Positions 9,960 to 19,679 of a DNA stretch of 64,000 nucleotides are shown here, in pieces. The position numbers and the translations under genes were made by a program. This stretch comes from Auriscalpium vulgare (Eukaryota; Basidiomycota; Agaricomycetes; Russulales; Auriscalpiaceae). The stretch covers positions 434,001-498,000 of the forward strand of contig JAHBBC010000018.1 in assembly GCA_019915015.1 (NCBI GenBank), read 5' to 3'. Position 1 is the stretch's first letter, and each line of letters begins with the position of its first letter. Under the pieces are notes generated by a model. That model was not told the DNA's origin. It saw only the letters and a list, made by a program, of their open reading frames with translations, and did no database searches.

Positions 9960-11960
9960 TATATGATCGTATTGAGCAGGAGTAAGGATACGATCTAAGC
10001 AATCATGCATACCTTGAGAATGCCGCAAGAAGCATAGAGACCACGCCCGGCAGAACCCCCTCCGCCAGTTCCCCTCGCTCAGTCCGAGTTATCTTCGTTT
10101 AGGACCAGCCCAGGCACTGCGCGCAACTCCTCCAACTGCGCCGGGTCTGAGATACAATGAAGCAATGTCAGATTTTTAAGTGGACAGTCCGCATCCACGC
10201 GCGCATGCAGCCAGTCGTACAACGTGTTCCCGAACATGTTCAACTCCAGGCCACCGAACGCCAGAGATAACAGACCAGGTAGTAGCCACTTCGGGTCCTC
10301 GGGATCTTGGCCACGGCTACCGCTCTTCCGTACATAAGCCTTCCACTGGAGGTTGCGCAGAAATGACCATGCAGTGTCCCCGGCAGTGAGCAGATACTTC
10401 AGGCCCGCAAGAGTGCCCGCAATCGCTACCCATTGATAAGTGCCCCACTGCACGACGTCGATGACCATCACCTGCAGCTGAGCTGATGCAAATGTGTCAT
10501 AGCACATACGCGCCATGTCATCAGTCTCCATTGGTGCAGCGCCACCTTCGTCCCAGTAGAGTGTGATGGAGACATCGCCCTCCTCCTCGGTCGTCTCATC
10601 ACGCAGCGCATACGGCGCGCTCTCGACGCACTGGAACGCTTCAATGCGCAAGTCCCATTGTTTCATGTCTTCGTGATGGAATGTTGAGAGGCGCAGCGCC
10701 TGTGTCGCGGACCAAGAGCCTCCCTGTATCGCCGCTGTTACACGCACGAAGAATGCGCGGATTTCGAGCTCGTCCAGGAAATCAATGTCCAGCGCGAGGT
10801 GAAGCTTGACACAGACGGGGGTGCGCAGCGCCTCGAGGAATGACGCTACAGATGCGATGGCACCACCCAATGTCAGATATTTGAGGCGAGGCATGACGAC
10901 AGGTCGGTGGACGGTGATTCCGGATGGTATGAATACGGGTAGAGCAGAACTTCTCAGGTTGAGCGATTCCAGCTGGCTCATGCGCTCGAGGGTGGTGAGG
11001 ACGTCGTTGATGGAGCAGGTTGTGACGAGTCCGCCGCACGACACTCTCAGAGACACCAACTGCGTGAGGAGCGCGGCATTCCACGGAATATCTGGGCAGA
11101 TAGTGCTGATCTTGAGGGTCCGCAGGGCGGGTGCGCAATTACCGAGGTAGTTGAGTGGCGCGGCATCGTTGGGGTTTATGTCCATGTCCATGATGGACAG
11201 TGTCTCAAGGAGCGGAGCAGGGTGTTCTTCTGACAGCAGGAAAAAGGAAGGGTGGAATTGCAGGGGTCCAAGGATGAGCCGACGTGTGCGAGATATGTGC
11301 TTGGCAATCAGCTCATACTTGTTGAGTGATACCTTCGAAGCCAGGTCCACATTGACGGAGGCCGCCTGAGAGCGCGTGTACATCTCCTCTGCCCAGCGGT
11401 CTCCTAGCACGAACGTCACTGTTGTCCAGAGGCCGGTGGTGCTCAACGCGATCTGGCGCCACTGCTGGCACACCTGTGTCGCGGCTATCCAGCCAACTGT
11501 AGACGGCTGCTGATGACGCCAGAGTACGTGTGTGTGCTCTGCGCAAATTGCGAATATGTGGGCGACGATTTCCGGGGGTAGGCGGTGGATGGGAAGAACT
11601 ATGTTGCGGCGATTTCGCAGTACAGGGAGAGAGCGCTGGATGGCGACGTCCTCTGCATCCATTGCTGCAACGCTGGAGACCGACGACTGTTGATCTGGCC
11701 TATATGCAGTTTGAATTAGTCGCCCAGTTGCCTAGTCTGAGAGTCTGAAAGGGTCGCACCATGATAACGGTTCAGGTTCAGCCTGCATCGGTGTTTTGAG
11801 CTTTAAGACGAAACTGAATCGACGGTCGTCAGTGACACGCCGTGATGTAGCTCCTATACCTATCTTATCCTTGACCATGAGATCGGACGCTCGTACCTTA
11901 TTTCGAGTAGCGCAGGGCTCGTAAGGACACAGTCGACTGGGATTCAGAGTCACGGTGGAA
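9960..11960. repeat. segmental duplication, copy B
   Basis: Counterpart of about 4725-7000 (same order: downstream block, F-box gene, upstream block). Relative to copy A it lacks about 100 bp at the 5' end of the gene and lacks the acidic insertion. The hAT transposon sits immediately beyond its upstream flank. Confidence 0.75.
10079..11662 (-). CDS. F-box protein, 5'-shortened paralogue
   Basis: A single exon of 527 codons starting MDAEDVAIQRSLPVL, with the F-box segment IHRLPPEIVAHIFAIC and GWIAATQVCQQWRQIAL, then a Leu-rich region collinear with the gene ending at 4841. Upstream the matching sequence shows that about 100 bp coding for the N-terminal FWDG..RIAV block has been lost, and the relative's start codon reads ATT here (near 11715). 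Translation must therefore begin at the internal MDAED. The acidic tract of the other copy is absent: the frame passes directly from KSGSRGQ to DPKWLLPG. Probably still functional as an adaptor, but the N-terminal loss makes this uncertain. Confidence 0.75.
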   Translation of the reverse strand: MDAEDVAIQRSLPVLRNRRNIVLPIHRLPPEIVAHIFAICAEHTHVLWRHQQPSTVGWIAATQVCQQWRQIALSTTGLWTTVTFVLGDRWAEEMYTRSQAASVNVDLASKVSLNKYELIAKHISRTRRLILGPLQFHPSFFLLSEEHPAPLLETLSIMDMDINPNDAAPLNYLGNCAPALRTLKISTICPDIPWNAALLTQLVSLRVSCGGLVTTCSINDVLTTLERMSQLESLNLRSSALPVFIPSGITVHRPVVMPRLKYLTLGGAIASVASFLEALRTPVCVKLHLALDIDFLDELEIRAFFVRVTAAIQGGSWSATQALRLSTFHHEDMKQWDLRIEAFQCVESAPYALRDETTEEEGDVSITLYWDEGGAAPMETDDMARMCYDTFASAQLQVMVIDVVQWGTYQWVAIAGTLAGLKYLLTAGDTAWSFLRNLQWKAYVRKSGSRGQDPEDPKWLLPGLLSLAFGGLELNMFGNTLYDWLHARVDADCPLKNLTLLHCISDPAQLEELRAVPGLVLNEDNSD

Positions 11961-11980
11961 AGAAACCAGCCTGAGCCTGA

Positions 11981-11988
11981 TGCCACGG
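11981..11988. repeat. target-site duplication, left (TGCCACGG)
   Basis: Identical to 17310-17317. Eight bases is the length expected for hAT insertions. Confidence 0.85.
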
Positions 11989-12008
11989 TAGTGTTGCGGG
12001 AAAAACCT
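11989..12008 (+). repeat. terminal inverted repeat, left
   Basis: Begins TAGTGTTGCGGG and matches the reverse complement of 17290-17309 except at base 4 (T against C). TAGTG and TAGCG both fit the YAGNG start usual for hAT ends. Confidence 0.85.
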
Positions 12009-12367
12009 CTGGCCAGTATCCCCCCGGTAAGGTACCGGTGGCGCTCCTAGCCGGGGAGGTATCAAACCGGTACCGTACCAGGGAAATAGTCACGTGATGT
12101 TTAGTTCCCACGCAGTAGCAGCTCGATTTTCGCGTACACACGAGGATTTGGAATGGTTTCAATGCATCAGATGAAGATTTAGCAGTGTATGTATCCATAG
12201 CCAAATTGCCAGAGCTTAGCCGTAGGTGCCCCGACCTGTACGAATTCGCTGCTGCCTGCTACACAAGTGTCATGATTTGTCAGCAGACGCGGCTTTTGCA
12301 AGGCTGCCGCAGCACTCGAGCGTACATTGTAACAACGCGTACAATACATACTGAAACCTCGGGAGGC

Positions 12368-15300
12368 TTATTGAAACAAGGCATCTGTGCTGAAATCATT
12401 GTCCTCTTCATCAGAATCTGGTATGCTCTCGTCCCTAGCCTGACCTGCACTGACTCCGACAGCAGGGTTCCGACGTGCAGGAAGCTGAGCTTCCTCCGCG
12501 AGGACATCAGATAAAATTGCAGACCTCAGGTTGATGTGAGGCATCTTGATGAAAGCATTGGCAGGTTCGTACGGTTCTGCCAGGTCTTCACCTTGAACGT
12601 CATTGTCGTCTTCTTCGTCCGACATCGGTGCGGGTGCGTTTTCTGAAGAGGGGAATACCTTCTTTTCGATGTTGTAGAACTTGACCGAAGGGAATTGATT
12701 AGTGTGCGCGCACACCTGCTCGAATGGTTGGAACACTGTGTACTTCAATAAAGAACGGAGGTTGCTTACCTTGCTCTTAGACATGTGGTACTGTCGGACT
12801 TGAGTCATTGCAGACATGTTATGCACGGATAGCCGATTCCTATGCTTTGGAGTAAGCCATGTGAATGTAGAGCCAGTCCGTTCATCGGGCATGGAGTTGA
12901 CTCGGACGGAATACAGTTTGATAGCGAGATGCTATTCATGACAGCATCAGTCGGCAGCGCTCGGTGAATCATACGGACACGAACACGTACCGGAAGGATG
13001 TGCACATTATCAGAGCCAACACGGCCCTTCCACCACTTAAGGACCGCCTGCGGAACCGTATCGTCGAGCGGATGATCGAATGGGAACTGGTGTCGAGCAT
13101 AGGCTAGAGTTTCCCTGTGAAGTTGGGCTGTAAATGATTTCCCTTTTTTTGCCCACTTCAAGAATGCCTTCTTATGGCCATGAACGATCTCTTTCTCTCC
13201 GATGTTGGCTAAGAAGCGGACAACGGACTCGAAAATTGATGGATGCCGAACACCAATGAGTGTCACCTTCTCGCCTTCCGGTAGCCACAGGTCCGACGTG
13301 ATAAGATCTGATTGATGCACACATAAGACAGCGACGAGATGCAAGCAAAAGAATGGCTCTAACCAGGGTTCAGATATGCTGCAGCAAGGTATGCATTATT
13401 AGCTATGTTGCCATCCAGAAAGAGTTGGCGATGTCGCGCATTGAGGATGCCGCGGATGGCGTTCGCGACCTCAGCGTCAAAATACAGCCTAGGATTTTGA
13501 AAGGCGTCCTCTGTTGCACGAATAACAGCATGCCAGAATATATAGACGTCGGCAGCAGTTGCCTCCAGAGCCTCCAGGCAGGCTAATGCCTTTGTTGCAG
13601 GCAAAGTGGCCGCGATGAACTGGGAGAGACCAGACTCGAACTTGAATGTCTGGTGATCATCCGGTGCAGGCTGAAAATACTCAGCAATTTCCTGCGAATG
13701 TTGTCAGCAAGTCATTTCGTCTAGTCGATCCATCAATTGTACCTCATAAAGTCCGTTAGGCGATTCACGGATGACTTTCTTGATCGCAGCTGAGGACCGA
13801 TGGACAGAGCGAGCAGAGAGCGGGATTGTTGCGAATCTCGTCTTTCCGATAGCCTCCAGGCCGCGTCCTGTCTTTAGTTTTTCACGAGCTTTCTTGAGGG
13901 CTGCATGTCCAGCGTGCGAGGTATGAAATAATGTTATTGTCTGCCGCACCACACGGATGATCTGGTTGCGGATTAGATCTGATTAATGCTGGTAGTGTGG
14001 ACGTTTGCGCACCGGTTTGAAAACATCAATGAGATTAATCTCAAGGATTGTGCGATTCAAGTGATGGCAAACATCCGCAAGATTGAGCGCAGTGGGCATG
14101 AGGGCCAGAATTGCAATGGAACGCGAGGCTCGCGTGTTACCCGTGCTATCACATGTCAGGCCGGAAAACCTGGACGGACCGATGGCATTGACAATCTGCG
14201 CGAAGTTGTTAGAAATCGCTGAAGTAGTTAAGTTCCAATGCCCACGTACCGGACTTGCGACATTCTCAACGATCCAAGGTGCAGTGTGCGACTCGGAAGT
14301 TGCCTCCCGTGTGTCCATCAAGTATACTTCACGGTCTGAGGTCGAGACGTGTACAGTCCAGTAGGACTCACGACCTGTCGAAGTTCCGCCGTCATAGGAG
14401 AGAGTGAGGTCTTCCTGACCTTGCAGATACTTGAGTTGCTCCCGGCGGACCCACGATGCTTCGTTTACGATGCCTTCATATTCGAGCTTGTCTCTGGTTG
14501 AAGGTGCATATGATGGTAAGGCAATCTCAAGCATCTCCTTCCACTCCGGGCGCGAGACGATATATGTTGGCAAACCCGCGACGCATATGAGTTTAAGAAT
14601 GGCAAGGTCGAGCTTTCTGTGACGCTCGAGCTTCCCAAGCGCCTTTGCTTGCCGAAAGAACGCATGTGTCGCGGCGCCTGCATCTTGCTTCTCCCCATCT
14701 TGTCCAATTCCATCTTGAGCTCCTAGTTCCTTCGCAACCATCATGGATCCTTTCGAATTGGTGAGCTCCTGGACCTGCGCAGACAGTGCCTTTCCAGCTG
14801 AATGTATGTGCACTTTCTCCCGCAGCTCTGAGGACAGCTTGGGGCAGTCCTTTGCATGACGAACGACTCGGATCAACGCTCGATGTCGGAAAGTATGATG
14901 GCAAGGGTTATCAGGACCTCCGACACAGCGCCAGAGCAGCGTAGTTGGATTGTCGCGGCGATAGCAAGCCTCGGTGAGAGCGTCCATCAGAGGATCCGGC
15001 GGCCGTCCTCCCCGGCGCGCATCCTTCTTCGGCTGCACCCATTTGACAAGGTCACCAGGGTTAAGCTCAATCTCCATGTCGCTCCCATCTTCTTCCCCCA
15101 TCTCGTTCACATACGGAGCTGCGCCGTCCGCAACTCCTTCGGCATCTGATTTCTGTTCATCGAGCTGCTGGTCTTGCAGTACCGGTGAACTACTAGGCTG
15201 CTTGTGCGTAGCGACTGTGTTTCCGCCCGAACGCTTTGCAACCTGTAAGCAAAGCTTCTGTTACTTACTGCTGTCGCGCGCTGACAACCTCTTTGGGCAC

Positions 15301-16876
15301 TTACAGTTGACGTTCCAGCAATATGCAGATTCAACGACGCCGGTTTGAAGACCTCGTCCCACTGCTGCTTGCTCCCCGCATTGCCGGAACTCTCCGCCGG
15401 TTCCTTTCCTTTCGAAGCGGCATTTTTCTTCGTGCGTTTGGCTGGCACGGTGAGTGGCGTGACATTGGTGGCTACACTCAGTCGCCTCTTAACGACGCCT
15501 TCTAGACTCAATAACTGCGGCTTCGTGAACGCCGATGTGTGCGCACTTGCCCGTATAAGCATGCCAGGCGCTAGCATATTGGACTTGTATTTGAGACTGT
15601 CCTGCACTGTCGGTGAGTCGAGTCCGCAAGTAAGTGAAGCTGAGCGCGCACTGACCATGTCACGTAGGTAACACATTATGTCAGCAAGGTGTCGAATGCG
15701 TTGCACGACACAGTCTGTATCCGAGAGGAGATGGATGTCGTCGGGGATGAGATGGTGAGCAAGAGAATTGTGGCTGAGGACAGAGCAGGAGAAGCTGTCG
15801 AGCTGTGGGGTGCATGGTAACACGTTGAGTGAAAGCGGCCCAGTCGCTCCGTGTTGTCCTAACCACCATTCTATCATCTCCAACAGCTCGCGGGGCGGCT
15901 TCCGTCCAAGAGAATCAGCATAGAAAGCCGTGTGTGGCTCTACGCTGACCGCAATGGACACCCAGTGATTTGTCTCGTGTACGGCTGCTGGCAAGAGCAC
16001 ATCCGCGCCATCGATCCGCACCCCGATCGTCATTCCAACCTCCTTGAGTGATCCATCTTGCAGCTGCGAGCCAGCCAATCGTAGGGGAGTGATGCCGCGC
16101 ATTGATTGGTAAGATGTTCCGCTAGCATTGAGTCGTGCGCGGTTGCGGTACGTGTCAATGAGCTTGACTGATGCCGCACTCGGCAGTATACATGCCGGCT
16201 TGCCTTGTCTTTGCAGACGATGACCTAGCAGCATCCCCAGCTGATCCATATGCTCCGCCGCCAGCCAACGCCGACCACAGTACGATGTAAGCGTCTTTGG
16301 ATCGACGCCCATCGTCGTTGGGAGGGGTACGTCCCATGGCCAGTCGTCGAGGAGTGCTGACGTGTCTGCAGCAAGGGACTTCACCTCGTCGTTGAGCAAG
16401 CCCTCGGTCCAAGTCTTCAACCACGCAGTGGCCAGAGAAAGGCGCGCCTTGGCAGCGAGTATGCGCCGGACCTCGTACCAGTAGGTGAGAACCCACATCG
16501 GGGTTTTGAGTGTTTGTTGAGTGACCGACTCTTGAACAGGATAGCCCAGGCAAGCATAGCCTGTCTCTAGGGCGGGGTTGACGCGGTTTTGCAGGATTTC
16601 CAACACCTCGGTGTGCGGCGGCATCGGCCTAGAGAGCAGGACCATTGCATTTGCGGCCGTTATGAAGCTTTGGCCCTTCGAGAAGAGTGTGCTCTGCTGG
16701 AGCAGAGACGGCGCGTTCGCCTCCGGTGGGACAGGGAAATCTTGGATATCGGCATTGCGCAGGGCTGGTGTGGGTAGTAGGACATGTTTAATGTCGTCGG
16801 GAATGGGTATTCTTTTGAGGATATCACCCAGAGTTTGAAATGAGTCGATGTCGTGGATGACCTCGTCGTCCGCCAT
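12368..16876 (-). CDS. ULP1-like cysteine protease fused to BED/DUF659/hAT transposase
   Basis: Eight exons, all in frame: 15305-16876, 14250-15242, 14013-14195, 13743-13961, 13364-13691, 12991-13307, 12770-12931, 12368-12715 (introns 51-62 bp), giving 1373 codons. Residues 200-385 show a C48 peptidase core: NHWVSIAV (His304), FYADSLG (Asp321), Gln358 and SFSCSV (Cys364). After a linker, C630, C638, H653 and C657 form a BED-like zinc finger. Next comes a DUF659-type block with LTLSYDGGTS, GLTCDSTGNTR and LADVCHHLN. The C-terminal hAT part has NAYLAAAYLNP, LKWWKG and SFTWLTP-like sequence. The tail is acidic. The 12716-12769 and 14196-14249 introns are multiples of three, so either could be retained. 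Both halves appear undamaged. The protease may process the fusion or remove SUMO, which is untested inference. Confidence 0.85.
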
Positions 16877-17289
16877 TTGACAGTTTTGAGGGTTGGCAAA
16901 ATGTGCTAGGCCAGTGTCGAAGGTGAAGATTGCGCCCTCATTTAGTCACTCACTACGGAGTGTAAATGTCGATCACAGCAACGGGTCGATCATACACACG
17001 TTGCTGCATACAACACTCTTGCAACTATCCCATGCCGAGGCGGGATGTGTCTAATACCTCCTTAAACATCCGCGTAGCATTGCACAACCACCTTACGACT
17101 GCCGGCCATGTCTGCGTGCGAGGCTGCGAGCCTCATGGCTCATGGGCCGGCGCCGGGCGCCGGAGGGGCCGACACACATCACGTGCTGGAGGTATTGTAC
17201 CGGGTATATTGGGGCCCAGGGCAGGGCAGGTATGGTACCGGTACTATACAGGTACATTACCGGGGAAAAACTTTTTCGGGGAAAAACTC

Positions 17290-17309
17290 AGGTTTTTCCC
17301 GCAACGCTA
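17290..17309 (-). repeat. terminal inverted repeat, right
   Basis: Reverse complement begins TAGCGTTGCGGG and pairs with 11989-12008. An extra repeat of the TTTTTCCCCG motif follows inside this end and is not present on the left. Confidence 0.85.
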
Positions 17310-17317
17310 TGCCACGG
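17310..17317. repeat. target-site duplication, right (TGCCACGG)
   Basis: Exact copy of 11981-11988. Confidence 0.85.
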
Positions 17318-17482
17318 CCGCGCGTCCAACCTCCGAGGTCACGCGGTCACGCCGCGGCCGCGAATGTAGGCTCGACTAGTACTTGTCTTCACCGCTCGGG
17401 TTAAAAGAAATATCTTAGCACATATAACTACACTAAGCATCTGCTCGATAACGGCGCCTGCAAGCGCATCCCCCGTGTCACG

Positions 17483-19159
17483 CTAACCTGGCACTATCGT
17501 TACCAAGCCTGGTTCTGCCGATCTCCATCTCTGCAACATATCCGGCCATCCTGCATTCTTCGCGCATCGGTCCTCTTTGCGCTGTATCACAGTCACTGTC
17601 CTCAATCCGCGCCCGCGCGCAGCTCTCGCGGAGAACATCGCAGTCGGCACCGCCTCCGGTGCCAACGCAACCTTGTCCTCTGGGAGGACGAGCGGCTTCT
17701 CCAGCACCAGCGTCGTCAGCGCCGGGAACATCAGTGCGCCAGTATCGCGCACCCACGGCTCCGCGGATGGTAGCGGCTCGTGCAGCGCGGCACACGCCCC
17801 GACGACGGCGCGGCCCGAGACCGTCAGCGTGCGCAGCGCGGGCGCCGGTACGCTGCTGAACGCGCGCCATGTTGCGGCGGTCCACATCCCCTGGCTGTCG
17901 TCCAGGCGCAGCTCCTCAAGGGCTGGCGACGCTAGCGCTTGCCATGCGCCTGAAATCAACGCGTCGATGCGCATCGCTTCCGTCGCTTTCCCGCTGGACC
18001 AATTGAGGGAAAGGGTCGCGCTCGATGTGCACACCGCGATCGCATTCCTGGCCTGTACGGGCGCAATTGTGAGCTCTTTAGGCCGTGGCGCGGATTTAGG
18101 GATGCTGAGAACGAGTCTGGCAAGGTGCGCGGTGGCGCTGACGATATCGGGGGGGATCTGGCTTGGACTGGGTCGCACATCTAGGATGATCTTGACGTCT
18201 GCTGGGAGGACGAGGGGCGCGAGGAAGAGGGAAAGCGGCGTGAGGTAGGCAAAGCTGACAGACAACCGAGCGAGACGCGGGAGCGCGATCGCTGGAGGCG
18301 GGACTGCGGTATGTACATCCACTGTTGGGGGCCATGTGAAGGGGAGGACGCCGGAGAGGGATATGTCCTCTAGCACCGGCATCTGCCGCAACGCGCCGTG
18401 CAGTTCCTGCAAGTGCTTCATCGTGGCCTGTGTGCCGTCGTTTGGTATATGTCCTGGCCATTGGGACCAGAGCCCTAAGTCGAGGCTCTGCAAGTTGGCG
18501 AGCGGGAGCCCGGTCCAGGTCGCGATGTCCATGAACCCGCTGCGCAGCGTGAAGCGGCGCAGCCGTGGCGCGAAGCCGCCGAGTGTGATAGGACGCATTT
18601 TCTGGGTGGGGGAACGCGCATCGCCGTTGTGGAGCTCCAATTCCTCCAGATACGGCGCGGCCGTCCCGAGCGGGTTGGTCGAGAGGAATGCACGGTACGC
18701 CACTGGCGTCATGTGCAAGCACAGTGCGCGCGTGCGGCTCAAAGTTTGAGCAACGAATTTCACTAACCACGCCGCGTTCTTGGCAGTAGGAATTTCTTCA
18801 TAGTGGAGGACCAGGGGAACAGAGCCCGCGCGAGAGAAAGCCTCGTCGATCCATTCCTGGCCGAGAGAGAACGGTATATATGCCCAGACAGATGCGTACG
18901 CGAGGGCGGCGTGGCGCCAACTGCGGCAGACGTGTGAGGGCGCAATCCATCTCAACCCATTTCTCCGACGCCCGTCAGGAGCCTGCAGTTGGGATCGTTC
19001 GGAGTCGGCTTGGAAGATGAAAATGCTTGCGAGGACTTCTGGTGGCAGGCGCGAGATGGTGAGTTGAGAGTTGTGCAGGAAGGGGGGTGTGAGGGATAGT
19101 GGGCAGAGTGGTTCTTGTACGGGACCGTCGATTTCCGCGGCGGCTTGGGAGGTGGCCAT
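17483..19159 (-). CDS. F-box-like protein
   Basis: A single exon of 558 codons from the ATG at 19159, which has a strong context (GCCATGG). The frame stays open for 50 codons upstream to 19309, but a TATATAT motif at 19275-19281 lies inside that extension, so the shorter start is preferred. The F-box segment at about residues 32-85 contains ISRLPPEVLASIFIF, then WIAPSHVCRSWRHAAL and WAYIPFSLG. The remainder is Leu/Pro-rich with regularly spaced leucines, as in LRR-type F-box proteins. It is more distant from the other four F-box proteins of the window than they are from each other. Probable SCF adaptor, target unknown. Confidence 0.7.
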   Translation of the reverse strand: MATSQAAAEIDGPVQEPLCPLSLTPPFLHNSQLTISRLPPEVLASIFIFQADSERSQLQAPDGRRRNGLRWIAPSHVCRSWRHAALAYASVWAYIPFSLGQEWIDEAFSRAGSVPLVLHYEEIPTAKNAAWLVKFVAQTLSRTRALCLHMTPVAYRAFLSTNPLGTAAPYLEELELHNGDARSPTQKMRPITLGGFAPRLRRFTLRSGFMDIATWTGLPLANLQSLDLGLWSQWPGHIPNDGTQATMKHLQELHGALRQMPVLEDISLSGVLPFTWPPTVDVHTAVPPPAIALPRLARLSVSFAYLTPLSLFLAPLVLPADVKIILDVRPSPSQIPPDIVSATAHLARLVLSIPKSAPRPKELTIAPVQARNAIAVCTSSATLSLNWSSGKATEAMRIDALISGAWQALASPALEELRLDDSQGMWTAATWRAFSSVPAPALRTLTVSGRAVVGACAALHEPLPSAEPWVRDTGALMFPALTTLVLEKPLVLPEDKVALAPEAVPTAMFSARAARGRGLRTVTVIQRKEDRCAKNAGWPDMLQRWRSAEPGLVTIVPG

Positions 19160-19679
19160 GGCTACGGCGCGTTCGAGCTTGAAGGGTACGCTGTGGACAG
19201 TGGGCCTGAGATGTGGGTCCCTAGGAGATAGATCTGCAGGAAATGCGAGCCTCAGTAATGCCCGGGACAGTGTGTATATATGCAACGCACCAGCTTGCAC
19301 CAGCCACAATATCTATCCTTGATGAAATTGGAGGACGATGTCTACTTCGACTCAGTTCGACTGGCCCGAACCCAGTGTGGCGAGCAAGTGGGATATGCCC
19401 TCAAGCTCCAAATTGGGTCTGAAAGTGAGCAAGTAATCAGCAGCAGAAGCAAAGTATGGATTACGATCAGCTACCTGCGACTTGTGAGAAGTCTGTTAAA
19501 GCGTTGAGTAGAGTCCCACTTGAAGTGAAGCGGCCGCGCCGCCGAAAGTTGACGACGTCACGGTCGCGGTCACGCGGTCACGGTCACACTGTGTTTCAAT
19601 TGCGCGTCCTCCGAGTCGCGCCCAGGTTCTTCTCACCCAAACCGTTACCTTCCCGAGCTCATCTACCGTCGTCGCCACG
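19160..19679. promoter_or_regulatory. shared upstream region of F-box and SAP genes
   Basis: A 520-bp gap between divergent starts. A TATATAT box at 19275-19281 lies about 115 bp before the F-box ATG. A short stretch rich in GGTCACG repeats (about 19560-19590) precedes the SAP gene. No other feature is seen. Confidence 0.4.

Larger units (their letters stand above)
11989..17309 (-). mobile_element. complete hAT-superfamily DNA transposon carrying a ULP1-transposase fusion
   Basis: The element is 5321 bp. It has 20-bp inverted ends (one mismatch), is flanked by the perfect 8-bp duplication TGCCACGG, and contains one gene on the minus strand that spans most of it. Subterminal motifs recur near both ends in opposite orientation: CCCCGGTAA(G/T)GTACC, several GGTACCGG copies, and CACGTGATGT (12091-12100 and reverse complement 17176-17185). 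Such motifs are usually transposase-binding sites in hAT elements; here that is inference. Identical target duplications and the open gene suggest a fairly recent insertion, just upstream of the duplicated F-box gene. Confidence 0.85.

Noticed and set aside
13983..15110. Separate DUF659 protein starting at a GTG codon
   Set aside because: The frame continues upstream through a clean GT-AG intron into the ULP1 exon, so it is an inner exon of one long gene.
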